64,000 nt of DNA from Rutpela maculata (taxonomy: Eukaryota > Arthropoda > Insecta > Coleoptera > Cerambycidae): the NCBI GenBank assembly GCA_936432065.2, contig OW386289.2, positions 38,767,538 to 38,831,537 of the forward strand, given 5' to 3'. A program made the translations under genes and the position numbers. This document shows positions 32,609 through 43,733 of the stretch, one piece after another (position 1 is the stretch's first letter; each line of letters begins with the position of its first letter). Below the pieces are notes generated by a model that was not told the origin of the DNA, ran no database searches, and saw nothing but the letters and a program-made list of their open reading frames with translations.

Positions 32609-34855
32609 CAGGGTGTCCCGTAAATAATGGATAATCCTGAAAATGGTAATAGGCCAGGCCATAACCTATCAGGATGTCACAACTTGACCTTATTGAAAAC
32701 CCTACGGTTTTCGAGATATGGGCACTTTTTTGAAATTTTGAAAATTCCTGCTCTAGGATAGTATTTTGCATGCCACTCCCACAAGGTAAGGATGTTTTCA
32801 TTCTGATTTTTGGTGAGTATTCTAGAATAGTTTTGTTATCAAACGTGTATAGGAGTTTCGAGATAACGACGACGGTGTTCTCAAAAAAAAAAAAATATAT
32901 ATATTTCTTAAATTTCGGTTCTACCAAGATTCTGTCTGCTGAATTTGACTTTTTATGGTGTAAAGAAAAGTACCAAGCGAAACTTGCCACTTATCTTAAA
33001 AACTTGCTCACTTATTATTATGTTCTAAAATGTTTAAAAATTCTGATTCTTCCTGTTATAAAAAAAGATATAGCTGTTTGAATAGCGGAGGAGCTACATT
33101 TATCGATTTAAAATTTTTAACAAGTAAGCCTTGTTTTTAATTGCATGTGACGCATGTCATTTTATACGCGGTGTTACCGATTCAAACTTTGTTTGTTTGT
33201 CGATGATAACGAATCAGCATTTCTTTGGATGTATTGGAACTTGTTAAGAACAACAATGCCTCGTATACAGTATACAAAACGTGAGTATGCTAATATGCAT
33301 ACTATTTACGGCGAATGTTGAGGCAACGCCAGTGCATCCGCTGTGCGTTATCGAGAAAGGTACCCGAACGCACGCCATCCTGACTATCGTGTATTTATTA
33401 GAGTGCATAACGCGTACTACGAGGGAAGGATTTCTAGTCTTCGTGGTATTGGTAGTGCCAGTGAAGGAAGACCTCGTCAAGATTTCGACGACGAAGTACT
33501 GAATGACGTTAACGATGATCCATCTACTTCTGTGCGTACCATATCACGACGTACTGGTTTATTTAAAACAACGGTGCACAGAATTTTAAAACGATAGTAA
33601 CTCCATCCTTTCCATGTACAACGTATGCAAACTCTACTATCCAGAGATTATCCTTTGAGGGTGGTATTTTGCCGGCGAATGCTGCGGAGGATACGAGAGG
33701 ATCCAGATTTTTTTAATAAAATTTTGTGGTCTGACGAATCATCATACAGAAGAGATGGCTTTGTAAATTTACATAATCTGCATAGTTGGCAGTTTAAAAA
33801 TTCCCACTTGATGAGAGCAGATCGGTGACAATAGCAATTTAAAGTAAATTTGTGGACAGGCATCCTAAATGGTCAAGTGGTAGGTCCATTCGAACTGCTA
33901 CCAACATTAACGCCGGACAATTATTTGGAATTCCTTCAGAACGACCTACCGGTCTTACTAGAAGACTTTCCTTTATCCCTGAGGCTGACAATGTGGTTAC
34001 CGAACGACGGATGCCTTGCACATCATGGGAGAGAGGTGGGAGCATATCAAAATTTGAAATATCCAGGAAGATGGATCGGTCGCTTAGCTCCAATTCTGTG
34101 GCCACCCAGGTCACCAGATCTAAATCCTTTAGATTTTTTTTACTGGGGATGCATGAAGGAAAAGGTGTACTTCCGACCTGTTCAATCCTTGAATAAATTG
34201 CATGAGCGCATCGGAGTAGCCGCTGAAGAAATCAGCCGATCCGGATATTCACGCCATTTAAAACGTTCCTTTATTAAAAGGTGCAGAGCCTGCATGAGGG
34301 CTAGAGAAGAGTAATTCGAACATTTATTATAAGTTGTTTGACTATTTCTTTTTAATGATGTTTAATAAATGCAGGTGAAATTACTTTTTGTTTTATTTCG
34401 ATCTTTCTTCGCCCTCTTACCTCAGAATTTAATTTTTAAATATTTTAGAAAATAATAATATGTGGACAAGTTTTTAAGATAAGTGGCAAGTTTCGCTTGG
34501 CACTTTTCTTTACACCATCAAAGGTCAAAGTCAGCAGACGGAATCTTGGTGGAACCGAAATTCGAGAAATACATTTTTTTTGAGAATACTGTCGTCGTTA
34601 TCTAAAAACTCCTATACGCGTCTGATAGCACAACTATTCTAGAATACTCATCAAAAAACAGAATGAAAAAATCCTTACCTTGTGGCAGTGGCATGCAAAG
34701 TACTAATCTAAAGTAGAAATTTTCAAAATTTCAAAAAAGTGCCCATATCTCGAAAATCGTAGGGTTTTCAATAAGGCCAAGTTGTGATATTCTGATAGGT
34801 TATGGCCTGGCCTATTACCATTTTCAGGATTATCCATTATTTACGGGACACACTG
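32609..34855 (+). mobile_element. Full-length DD41D (rosa-like) Tc1/mariner transposon, 2247 bp
   Basis: Ends CAGGGTGTCCCGTAAATAAT at 32609 and its inverse (one base different) at 34855, flanked by TA at 32607-32608 and 34856-34857. TIRs are about 400 bp (32609-33012 and 34467-34855). A 352-codon transposase frame lies between. Distance and residues of the catalytic triad give DD41D, reported for the insect rosa family. The element is complete but its transposase has four stop codons. Confidence 0.92.
33256..34314 (+). pseudogene. DD41D transposase with four in-frame stop codons
   Basis: From the ATG at 33256 one frame continues to a stop at 34314 without any frameshift, interrupted by TGA 33319-33321, TAG 33595-33597, TGA 33826-33828 and TAG 33832-33834. 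An N-terminal helix-turn-helix half (RTISRRTGLFKTTVHRILKR just before 33597) is followed by ILWSDESS (first Asp), LWTGILNGQVVGPF, WLPNDGC (second Asp) and RSPDLNPLDFFYWG (third Asp). Exactly 41 residues separate the last two aspartates. All three catalytic residues persist, suggesting fairly recent decay. It would act on the long TIRs around it. Confidence 0.9.
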
Positions 34856-34857
34856 TA

Positions 34858-34948
34858 TGTATGTATGTAGCTATGTATTTTTATTTTTTTGTCGCTTTCT
34901 TGTCCTGTAATTGATTCTTTTGTATTGTTGGACAAATGTATTGAATAT
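34858..34948 (+). other. Possible retrotransposon 3' end preceding the long microsatellite
   Basis: Sequence with TGTATTGTTGGACAAATG runs directly into the AAAT array. Many non-LTR elements end this way, so the array may have grown from a retrotransposon tail. No coding part is attached because the mariner element lies immediately upstream. Confidence 0.35.
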
Positions 34949-36228
<1,280 letters not shown>

Positions 36229-38479
36229 CGTTTCGGATACCGAAGGAGTCGGAATATTGACTAATTTAAGATCCGGCATGGATTAGGCCTCCTGGAAAAG
36301 CGCACCGGGTGCGGGTGGTGCGGAAACGAATGCATTTTTTGACTTATTCACTGTAAATAAATGTAAATAAAATCTATAAGACATTCTGGTAGAGAATAAA
36401 GATCACCGAGCTCTAAAAGAGCAATATTTAATTTTCATTCTGAGACATAAAATGAAGATAATTGCGAAATATGTGGTGCGAAAGAGGTTTGGCGGAACTT
36501 AATGCATTTTTCACTTAGTCCGCGGCATATTTCCAAAACGGTTAGGCGTACGAAAAAAATGTTTATGCACCTTTAAGGTAAAGAATTTACAGATGTACAA
36601 CTTTTTGGTCCATAAAAACTGAGTTAATCGCGAATCCGCGGTTTCCGCGATCTTCCGGCGCGGTTTTTACGAAATCCTCCAGGTGTATCGTGGGGTAACT
36701 ATCAAGTATTATTTAAGACGTCTAAATAAACATAATAAAAAAATTTTTTTTCGTATGGCACGAATTTGGCAGCAAAAGTCTAAATCGCCTGTAGTATTAA
36801 TGTTAATATAATATAATAAAATGTTATCTATGCTAACTTACCTGTTACCTTTTTATTGAATATTTTTGCGTATTTTAATTTTATGCTATACATGTTTTAA
36901 AACTTTGCATAGCGCGAGTATTTTAGTCCAAGTTTTTGACCTATTTGTGATATTGGATTGTGGAAAATTGAGAATTATAAAAGACATTCTCAATAATAGT
37001 AATAATAATAATTATTAAACTATTTAAGGTCCTAACAGGCACGTTTACAAAAGTGGGCGATTTTACCTCCTCCTCTCTTGTAATACCTTGCAATATTTGT
37101 GAACTTTGCACTTAAACGAACGCTTATTTGCCTATTCCCCTTCCTATTATTCATTTAAAAAATACATTCTCATGATTAATTTGTCACGAGAGAACGAACT
37201 TAAAATGTTAAATATTTACGTAATACTTACATTTTTTCTATCGTTATATAGAACTACACTGAGTTAATCGTAGTTATACATTCTATTTAAATATTAATAA
37301 TCACATTATATAATAATCAACTTTCAATGTAATTTTTAATATTCTTATTAGTTAACAACTGCTTGAGCTTTTAAAATGTTTACCGAAAATCTACCTCCAT
37401 TTAATTTAGAGCACTCACTGGTATAGGTAGCTATCAAGATTAAATTTCTCCTTCTGTAATTTGCTCCATCCCGTAAATGTCAAGTTCATTTTACTCCTTA
37501 AAAACCGGGTAATTTTTATGGCAGTTCCCTTTGTTGTATTTAGTGATGAAATCATTACCCAATCATTCCCCATCCCAGCTTTATTTCCTCACCCACACAC
37601 ATATTGAGGTCATCTATGCGCATTTAATTGAATGTTGTTTTTCCTTGTATTGAATGTCAACTGGCACAATTTAAAGAAAAATTAAGCGTATCCCTATCTC
37701 TCAAAAACTTGGTATGTGGCTTGTTTCTTTGGACAATACTCCACAGCTACATGAAATTAAGGTAACTTTGAAAACGTACATGATATCTTTTAGTATTGGA
37801 TTGATTTCATCAGACCTTTGGCTATACAAGACGTGTATAAAAAGCTTTGATTTTACATAAAAAAATGTTATCTTTCTATTCGCTATCCTGAGAGTTGTGT
37901 TAAATACAAAATATTAACTTATATTGACTATAGCCTACTTGATTAATTGCTATATTTGTAAAAAGTGCTTATTCTAAAATCGCTATATTCTTTTCTCCAG
38001 AGAGATCGAAACAGCATTCTCGTTTTTCATTCCGAGCAATAATTTTTGTTTCTAGAGAATTAGCATGACAATTATTAATAAAAAATCTTAAGCTTTTAAG
38101 TTAGTTGGTGAAGATGAAATGGAATCCTTCACAGAATGTGCCAAAAGATATGGGCATAAATATGGATGTTTGATTTAAAAGCGTTGTTAAATTGACTTTT
38201 TGGCAATTGAAGTATAGAAAGAAAAGTTTAACAATAACAAATCATAGCATCTGCATTCAAGCGGTTGAATAATAACAGAGATCACTGTAATACACCCCAT
38301 ATTTTTGGTAACTCTTTAATTTTATATTGAAATGTATTTAGATTTAGATTAGTATTAGCAAAAATATACGTGTAAATAAATTAATTGAACGATTTAAACC
38401 AATAATACTCGTAAGTATCTATTCTTCAACTGTTTGCTTGATTTGCACTCAGGGAATATTAGTAGTAAAAATCGCTGCC
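36229..38479. other. Unassigned stretch of about 2.2 kb
   Basis: No ORF over 60 codons, no long inverted or tandem repeat noticed. Confidence 0.5.
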
Positions 38480-39460
38480 TAAGGAATCACTACATCCAGA
38501 TTGCCTACCCAAGTCTCTTTAAAGGAAAAAATGACGTGGCAGATGCCAAAATAAAGTTTGAGGCCTTTGGTTTTTGTGTACCCGCTAAATCATAATTTTA
38601 TTTTTTAACCCATTTAATAATCCGGTGCGGGTGAATGAGGCAAAGGCAAAATTTTAAGCCTTTGAAATTTATGTTCGCAGTAAATCACTATTTTATTTTT
38701 TTAATTCATGTAATAATAGTGTGAGGATGGCAATGGGGGAGATGGTTAGGGTGGCTAATGGCAAAAAGTTTTGAGACCTTGGCTTCTTACACATACGCTA
38801 AATCCCAATTTTCTGGACTTTTATTTGTTTGCTTTACCTATTTAACCTCATTTACCTTTCAACTCTTCAACGGAATTAAATCAAAATATAATCTAGTTCC
38901 AGATCTCATTATAATACATACGTGTATCAAAGTAGGAATGGCGATAAGGCCTTTTTTTGGCCCTAACAATAAGACATTTTTTATGAGACAAGATTAAAAA
39001 AAAATATTATTTTTTCCAAACTTCAACATTTGAAGATACAACGATCAATATACATTTTATGTAGTTCATCATGGATAAAAATACAAAATAAGTGAAAACT
39101 ACCATTTTTTGTGCATTTGGTGGGTTCTTTTTCACCGAGCACAAGAGAATACTGGAAAAATTTTAAATATGTAGTGTAAGAACTTAAAATCCGACATTCG
39201 TAAAAATCAAAGTGGTACTCGCTTGTGTTCAGCTGGGGCCAAATAGGGGGTTTATCGCCACCCCCCTCCTTTCAAGTCAATATCATAAACGGTTCCAGAG
39301 TAATCGTGCGTACAAAAAAGTTACAGACAGACTGACAGACAGGGAAATTCTTTTTGCTCAAACTTAAAAGCCCGACGTTTCATGACATTTTAAGCCTATC
39401 TAACAAAAATTCTAATTTTTTTTCCGTTACTATACTCCCACTAAAATTAGGGAAAATTCA
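38480..39460 (+). repeat. Dispersed GC-box repeat, copy 2
   Basis: Tandem units of about 115 bp carry a TTTGAGGCCTTTGG block, then AAATCA.AATTTTATTTTTT and a GTG/GGG-rich block. A fixed tail follows: AATATAATCTAGTTCCAGAT near 38886, AATCGTGCG near 39302 and a GACAGACTGACAGACAG stretch. The same order appears at 54640-55830 and, inverted, at 6480-6880. No protein is supported: the similar short translations of copies 2 and 3 only reflect shared DNA. Confidence 0.7.
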
Positions 39461-40009
39461 ATCGAGACATGTAAATAGCTTTAATCTGTGAACGCTGCGT
39501 TACTGCCAAATGCATTCGCTATCGATTATACAATATATCACCATGGTGCTACAAAACCAATAATCGGAGTAATGCATAAAACAAAGTTATACTTTCATAA
39601 TATACAAATTGATTTTCAATAGTATAAAATTTTTTTATAAATGGTATCCTTACTAAAATTCATTGAAATATATTAATAAATTATTTTGACAATGTTACAA
39701 TTAAAAAAACTGCCTTAACTTTGGATATGATATCAGATATTCGTTTTAAATATTGATCTATAATAATTGTATAACTATATAAATAATTTTTAATTACAAT
39801 GAAAAAAGTATACCGTTGCTGAGTGGAAAATTCTACAGGGTGGTACATATTAGCATAACGCACGTAACAATCAAATGCATTACTCTTAAAGTATGGTCAT
39901 TATAATCTCTTATATTTTCTTAGGTAAATTATCAAGAGAAGCTTTTCAGGTCAAAATTGCGATCATTAAATGAAAAATTCTACATTATCTTTCACACTAA
40001 AAATGGCGA
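39461..40009. other. Unassigned stretch
   Basis: Nothing recognised. Confidence 0.5.
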
Positions 40010-40245
40010 GATCGGGTTACATGTGGAAAACAACAACTAAGAGGATCATGAACAAACTGGGAAGCGACCAAAGTACTGGGAACGAAAGCGAGTGGGAAAA
40101 ATGAACTCCAGAAAGAAATCGCAGCGATATACCTACCCTACTAGAACCAGAAACCGAGGAATCAGAAAACTCAGAAGGAGAAGAAAAAAATCTGTAGAAG
40201 CAGAAACACAAAAAGAGGAGCATAAACATTAAATAACGAACATAA
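40010..40245 (+). repeat. Fragment shared with the retrotransposon at 51546-51760
   Basis: Blocks such as AAACCGAGGAATCAG, GAAGCAGAAACACAAAA and GAGGAGCATAAACA occur in the same order at about 51680-51745. Both probably derive from the 3' region of one non-LTR or SINE family. Confidence 0.6.
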
Positions 40246-40736
40246 CGCGGCAACACATTGGACTTGTCATCTTGCTGTCGAAGCGACCAGACGTGCTTTA
40301 TAATGCTCTGTCACCAATGGATACTCATAAAAGTTTATAAAAATATAGTTAAAAAAAGTATAAGTGGATGTGTTTGTAAAATAATACATATATCGGAATA
40401 TTTTCGGTAATTGATAAAAAATATTAGTCAGTGTTTAATTAGGTATACAAACCAAAACTTTACACAGTGCTTCCCTTCTAACGCAATAAATCATGATATA
40501 TATATATATATAAAAATTTAGAAGATGTTAGTGCGGACCAAAGCTTTATGGCAAACAGGAAAAAATCATGGGTAAGACCGCAAAGAAAAAGAGCAACCGT
40601 GGACACGTGTGTGTTAGTTGTCGCTCCGGAAACCCGGGGTCTTCTAACTCTTGCCACAAATGTGCGACTGGCTGCCTGTCAGCGGTCACCGTTTGTGTCA
40701 ATTCCTAAGTTGTGCCTATCCTTTCAACTTAGCTAC

Positions 40737-40781
40737 ACCGTGCTGATGAGGACCAATGAGTCCGAAACACGTGTCCACGGT
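40737..40781 (+). ncRNA. Type I hammerhead ribozyme, unit 1
   Basis: Stem I ACCGTG/CACGGT (40737-40742 with 40776-40781). Core CTGATGA (40743-40749), stem II GGAC/GTCC with a six-base loop, core GAAA. Stem III has only two pairs (A-U, C-G) with an ACGT tetraloop, and the cleavage triplet is GTC with the cut after 40775. All invariant core bases are present. The minimal stem III is typical of metazoan hammerheads. Confidence 0.93.
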
Positions 40782-41045
40782 TGCTCTTTTTCTTTGCGGT
40801 CTTACCCATGATTTTTTCCTGTTTGCCATAAAGCTTTGGTCCGCACTAACATCTCCTATTTTTTTATTCTTCCTTGGGTCCAGTGATTCCACGCAGGTAG
40901 CTATAGTTGCCTCCGTGGTGTGTTAGTTGTCGCTCCGGAAACCCGGGGTCTTCTAACTCTTGCCACAAATGTGCGACTGGCTGCCTGTCAGTGGTCACCG
41001 TTTGTGTCAATTCCTAAGTTGTGCCTATCCTTTCAACTTAGCTAC

Positions 41046-41090
41046 ACCGTGCTGATGAGGACCAATGAGTCCGAAACACGTGTCCACGGT
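41046..41090 (+). ncRNA. Type I hammerhead ribozyme, unit 2
   Basis: Same 45 bases as unit 1, 309 bp downstream; predicted cut after 41084. An upstream TAAGTTG/CAACTTA hairpin in each unit may give a loop that stabilises stem I. Confidence 0.93.
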
Positions 41091-41354
41091 TGCTCTTTTT
41101 CTTTGCGGTCTTACCCATGATTTTTTCCTGTTTGCCATAAAGCTTTGGTCCGCACTAACATCTCCTATTTTTTTATTCTTCCTTGGGTCCAGTGATTCCA
41201 CGCAGGTAGCTATAGTTGCCTCCGTGGTGTGTTAGTTGTCGCTCCGGAAACTCGGGGTCTTCTAACTCTTGCCACAAATGTGCGACTGGCTGCCTGTCAG
41301 TGGTCACCGTTTGTGTCAATTCCTAAGTTGTGCCTATCCTTTCAACTTAGCTAC

Positions 41355-41399
41355 ACCGTGCTGATGAGGACCAATGAGTCCGAAACACGTGTCCACGGT
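41355..41399 (+). ncRNA. Type I hammerhead ribozyme, unit 3
   Basis: Same 45 bases again, 309 bp after unit 2; predicted cut after 41393. Cleavage of a transcript through units 1-3 would release 309-nt monomers. Confidence 0.93.
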
Positions 41400-41436
41400 T
41401 GCTCTTTTTCTTTGCGGTCTTACCCATGATTTTTTC

Positions 41437-41440
<4 letters not shown>

Positions 41441-41469
<29 letters not shown>
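41441..41469. repeat. TA microsatellite, insertion target of the errantivirus-like element
   Basis: An alternating TA run between the hammerhead array and the LTR at 41470. The last four bases, TATA, are duplicated after the 3' LTR at 49959-49962. Confidence 0.9.
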
Positions 41470-41473
<4 letters not shown>

Positions 41474-41832
41474 ATATAATATTACACGCTATCTTATTGC
41501 GACTTAGCCATAATAAACCTTCACAGGTATATCGTATTTCACGATAACAGCTTCTCTTATTAATTGCTTATCTTCAAGATATCATATTACACCTTTGTTT
41601 CTCATAACTTGTGCAGACTGCAGAACTGCAATTCCTTTGTTATATATTTTGCTTACTCAGGTTCTGTATGTTATAAATATGACTAAACACGCTTTGTTGA
41701 ATCAGTTATTAAACTCACTTAGAATGAAACACTTCTAATTATTATTATATTCCTTCTACAAGAGCCAACGTTGGCTCCATTTAAGTAAATAAATCTTTTT
41801 AAAAAGTCACTCATGTAAACCGTGATCTAACA
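41470..41832 (+). repeat. 5' LTR
   Basis: 363 bp from TGTTATATAA to ATCTAACA. I found no difference from 49596-49958 on reading both. Confidence 0.95.
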
Positions 41833-41833
41833 T

Positions 41834-41850
41834 TGGCGCAGTCGGTAGGA
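41834..41850 (+). promoter_or_regulatory. Primer-binding site, serine tRNA type
   Basis: TGGCGCAGTCGGTAGGA starts two bases after the 5' LTR. This sequence is the known primer site of 17.6/297/ZAM-type errantiviruses, complementary to a serine tRNA 3' end. Confidence 0.9.
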
Positions 41851-42019
41851 TCCGTAAACATCATCAGAACAAGAAGCCTAACTGGTAGTGAAGCGCAAAA
41901 GAACAAGGACAACATCTGCAGAAGGTGCCTAACTAGTGCGTGTACATCTGCGAGAACAAGGAGACCTTCCTCACTGGTGGTGGCGGATCCCAATCCCTTG
42001 ACGGACGAAGAACCTACTC

Positions 42020-42036
42020 ATGGAGATGAAATTAAT
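42020..42036 (+). CDS. env: Putative first coding exon of env with splice donor
   Basis: An ATG at 42020 opens a 17-base exon ending at a strong donor, GTAAGT, at 42037-42042. An acceptor (TTTATTTTCAG) ends at 47521. The exon leaves two bases of a codon and the acceptor exon begins with one, so the env frame is kept and a start codon is supplied to an exon that has none near its hydrophobic N-terminus. Spliced env is known in gypsy-type elements. This is inferred from signals and phase only. Confidence 0.7.
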
Positions 42037-42362
42037 GTAAGTCATTTTTAAGAATCATCTCGTTATTTTATTTTTCATTTTTACAATTATTATTTCTCAC
42101 AATTATTTACGTGTATTATACCGCTAATACACTCGGCAAACAAAGCCAATTCTGTTATCAAACAAATCCTTTACAAGCTACAACGCAACAATTCTAATTT
42201 TAAGTTATATATTTTCGTATTCACGAAACGACTGTGTATTATACAGTTAATACACAATTCATTTACGACGTAACAAAACAAGCTAATTTTAATTTAATTT
42301 CCGTATCATACTGCTGATACGTAACCAATTTTAGTTCAAAAATCTCTAAATAAAAAAGCAAA

Positions 42363-43733
42363 ATGCCTGATAGAGCTCAACCAGAGACCGTTCAACCAGT
42401 GCCACCGGCACCAGCCGAACAACAACAACAACAACCACAACAAATTGAGCCTTACAAGCTCTCTGAAATTTTTTCACTAATACCAGAATTCGATGGCAAC
42501 GCCATAAATTTACAGACATTCCTAAACTCGTGTTCCTGTGCACAAAGTATGGCAATTCATGACCAAAAAATTCTATTAACCATGCACATCAAAAATAAAT
42601 TAAAAGGCAGGGCCGCCGAACTTATAAATTCACGCAACCCTAGCACATGGCCAGAAATAAAGGCACTACTAGAAACTCACTTCGGAGACTCCCGAGATTT
42701 AACGTCCCTAATTCAGGACCTACAACGAATTCACCAATTACCTAGTGAATCCGCCTTAACATTTGTTTCGCGTTTACAAACGCACAATGCGAAAATGCAC
42801 GCTGCAGTGCAAAAACAAAATTTAACTTCGGAGCAAAGAACCGCGCAAACAAACCTGATTGAAACTATGACATTAAATAATTTGTTAACGGGTCTAGAAC
42901 CAAATCTAGGCAGAATAATACGTGCCAGTAACCCTCCTTCTATAATGAACGCGATTATTAGAATTCGTAGAGAGCTACAACTCTCTTATTTTGAACAGCA
43001 AAAATTCCCAAAAAATAGTCCAGTCAAAAATCCAGTAATTCAACAAAAGCGACCACAAGGTCCCAATTTGCAACAAAAGTTTTGTTCCTTCTGTAAACGG
43101 AATGGACATGTAATAAGCGAATGCCGCACAAGGCAACAGTCTCAAAACTTCCAGAGACCAAGTTTCCAAGGAAACCCAAACTCACAAAATTTTTCTCATC
43201 AAAACTTCGCACAACCGAGTAATAATCAATTTAGTCAGAGGACATTCCCTCAAAATAATCAGCCAAATCAATCACAGCAAAACAGGCCCTCAGCCATAAG
43301 GCCGAACCCTAATTTTATGCAACAGCGACCATCAGCTATCCAACCTAACCCAAATTTTAATCGCTTTAACCAGCAAAAAGCTCATCATTTGAATTACGAA
43401 CCTTACGATAATTATACCGATCAATTTAACCAATACAATGACTACTCTTTCGACGATTACCAAAATTACCAAAGTCAAAATGAATCGTACGAAAATTACA
43501 ATTTTGAAACCAACCAAAATTTCCAGGAGAATTATACTGCTAATTCTCAGAACGAGCAATACGAGGATTATACTGCTAATCCTCAGGATTTTCGTTTAGA
43601 TCCGGAGTACCCCACAGATACTCCAACACAACAAATAGACCAATTCGACCAAATATCGAACCAAATACAAACAATGAATCTCAACGACAGTTTCGATCCA
43701 ATGCTGAACTTCCCAGAACAAACGTTCATGTAA
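42363..43733 (+). CDS. gag: Gag of the errantivirus-like element
   Basis: 456 codons from the first ATG after the leader. An N-terminal Pro/Gln-rich segment precedes a capsid-like region (IPEFDGNAINLQTFLNSC, then HFGDSRDLTSLIQDLQRI). One zinc knuckle, CSFCKRNGHVISEC, lies near residue 240. The last ~200 residues are rich in Asn, Gln and Tyr with short direct repeats such as ENYTANSQNEQYEDYTAN. It forms the particle and binds RNA. Pol overlaps its end in the -1 frame. Confidence 0.93.
   Translation: MPDRAQPETVQPVPPAPAEQQQQQPQQIEPYKLSEIFSLIPEFDGNAINLQTFLNSCSCAQSMAIHDQKILLTMHIKNKLKGRAAELINSRNPSTWPEIKALLETHFGDSRDLTSLIQDLQRIHQLPSESALTFVSRLQTHNAKMHAAVQKQNLTSEQRTAQTNLIETMTLNNLLTGLEPNLGRIIRASNPPSIMNAIIRIRRELQLSYFEQQKFPKNSPVKNPVIQQKRPQGPNLQQKFCSFCKRNGHVISECRTRQQSQNFQRPSFQGNPNSQNFSHQNFAQPSNNQFSQRTFPQNNQPNQSQQNRPSAIRPNPNFMQQRPSAIQPNPNFNRFNQQKAHHLNYEPYDNYTDQFNQYNDYSFDDYQNYQSQNESYENYNFETNQNFQENYTANSQNEQYEDYTANPQDFRLDPEYPTDTPTQQIDQFDQISNQIQTMNLNDSFDPMLNFPEQTFM

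Larger units (their letters stand above)
40523..41440 (+). repeat. Hammerhead-ribozyme tandem array, 309 bp unit, with an inverted partial unit at its left end
   Basis: A unit beginning TGTGTTAGTTGTCGCTCC starts at about 40610, 40919 and 41228 (period 309). The copies differ by a few substitutions, and the third is cut off at 41440 where a TA microsatellite begins. At the left end 40523-40609 is the exact-looking inverse of about 40768-40854, joined at the CACGTG palindrome of the ribozyme. Each unit holds a type I hammerhead motif. Such arrays are known as animal retrozymes or satellite DNAs and are linked to Penelope-like elements; transcripts self-cleave into unit-length RNAs that can be circularised. 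Confidence 0.92.

Noticed and set aside
40548..41429. Three similar 66-87 codon ORFs in the ribozyme array
   Set aside because: They repeat every 309 bp with the array unit and run through the ribozyme core; conservation follows the RNA structure, not a protein.
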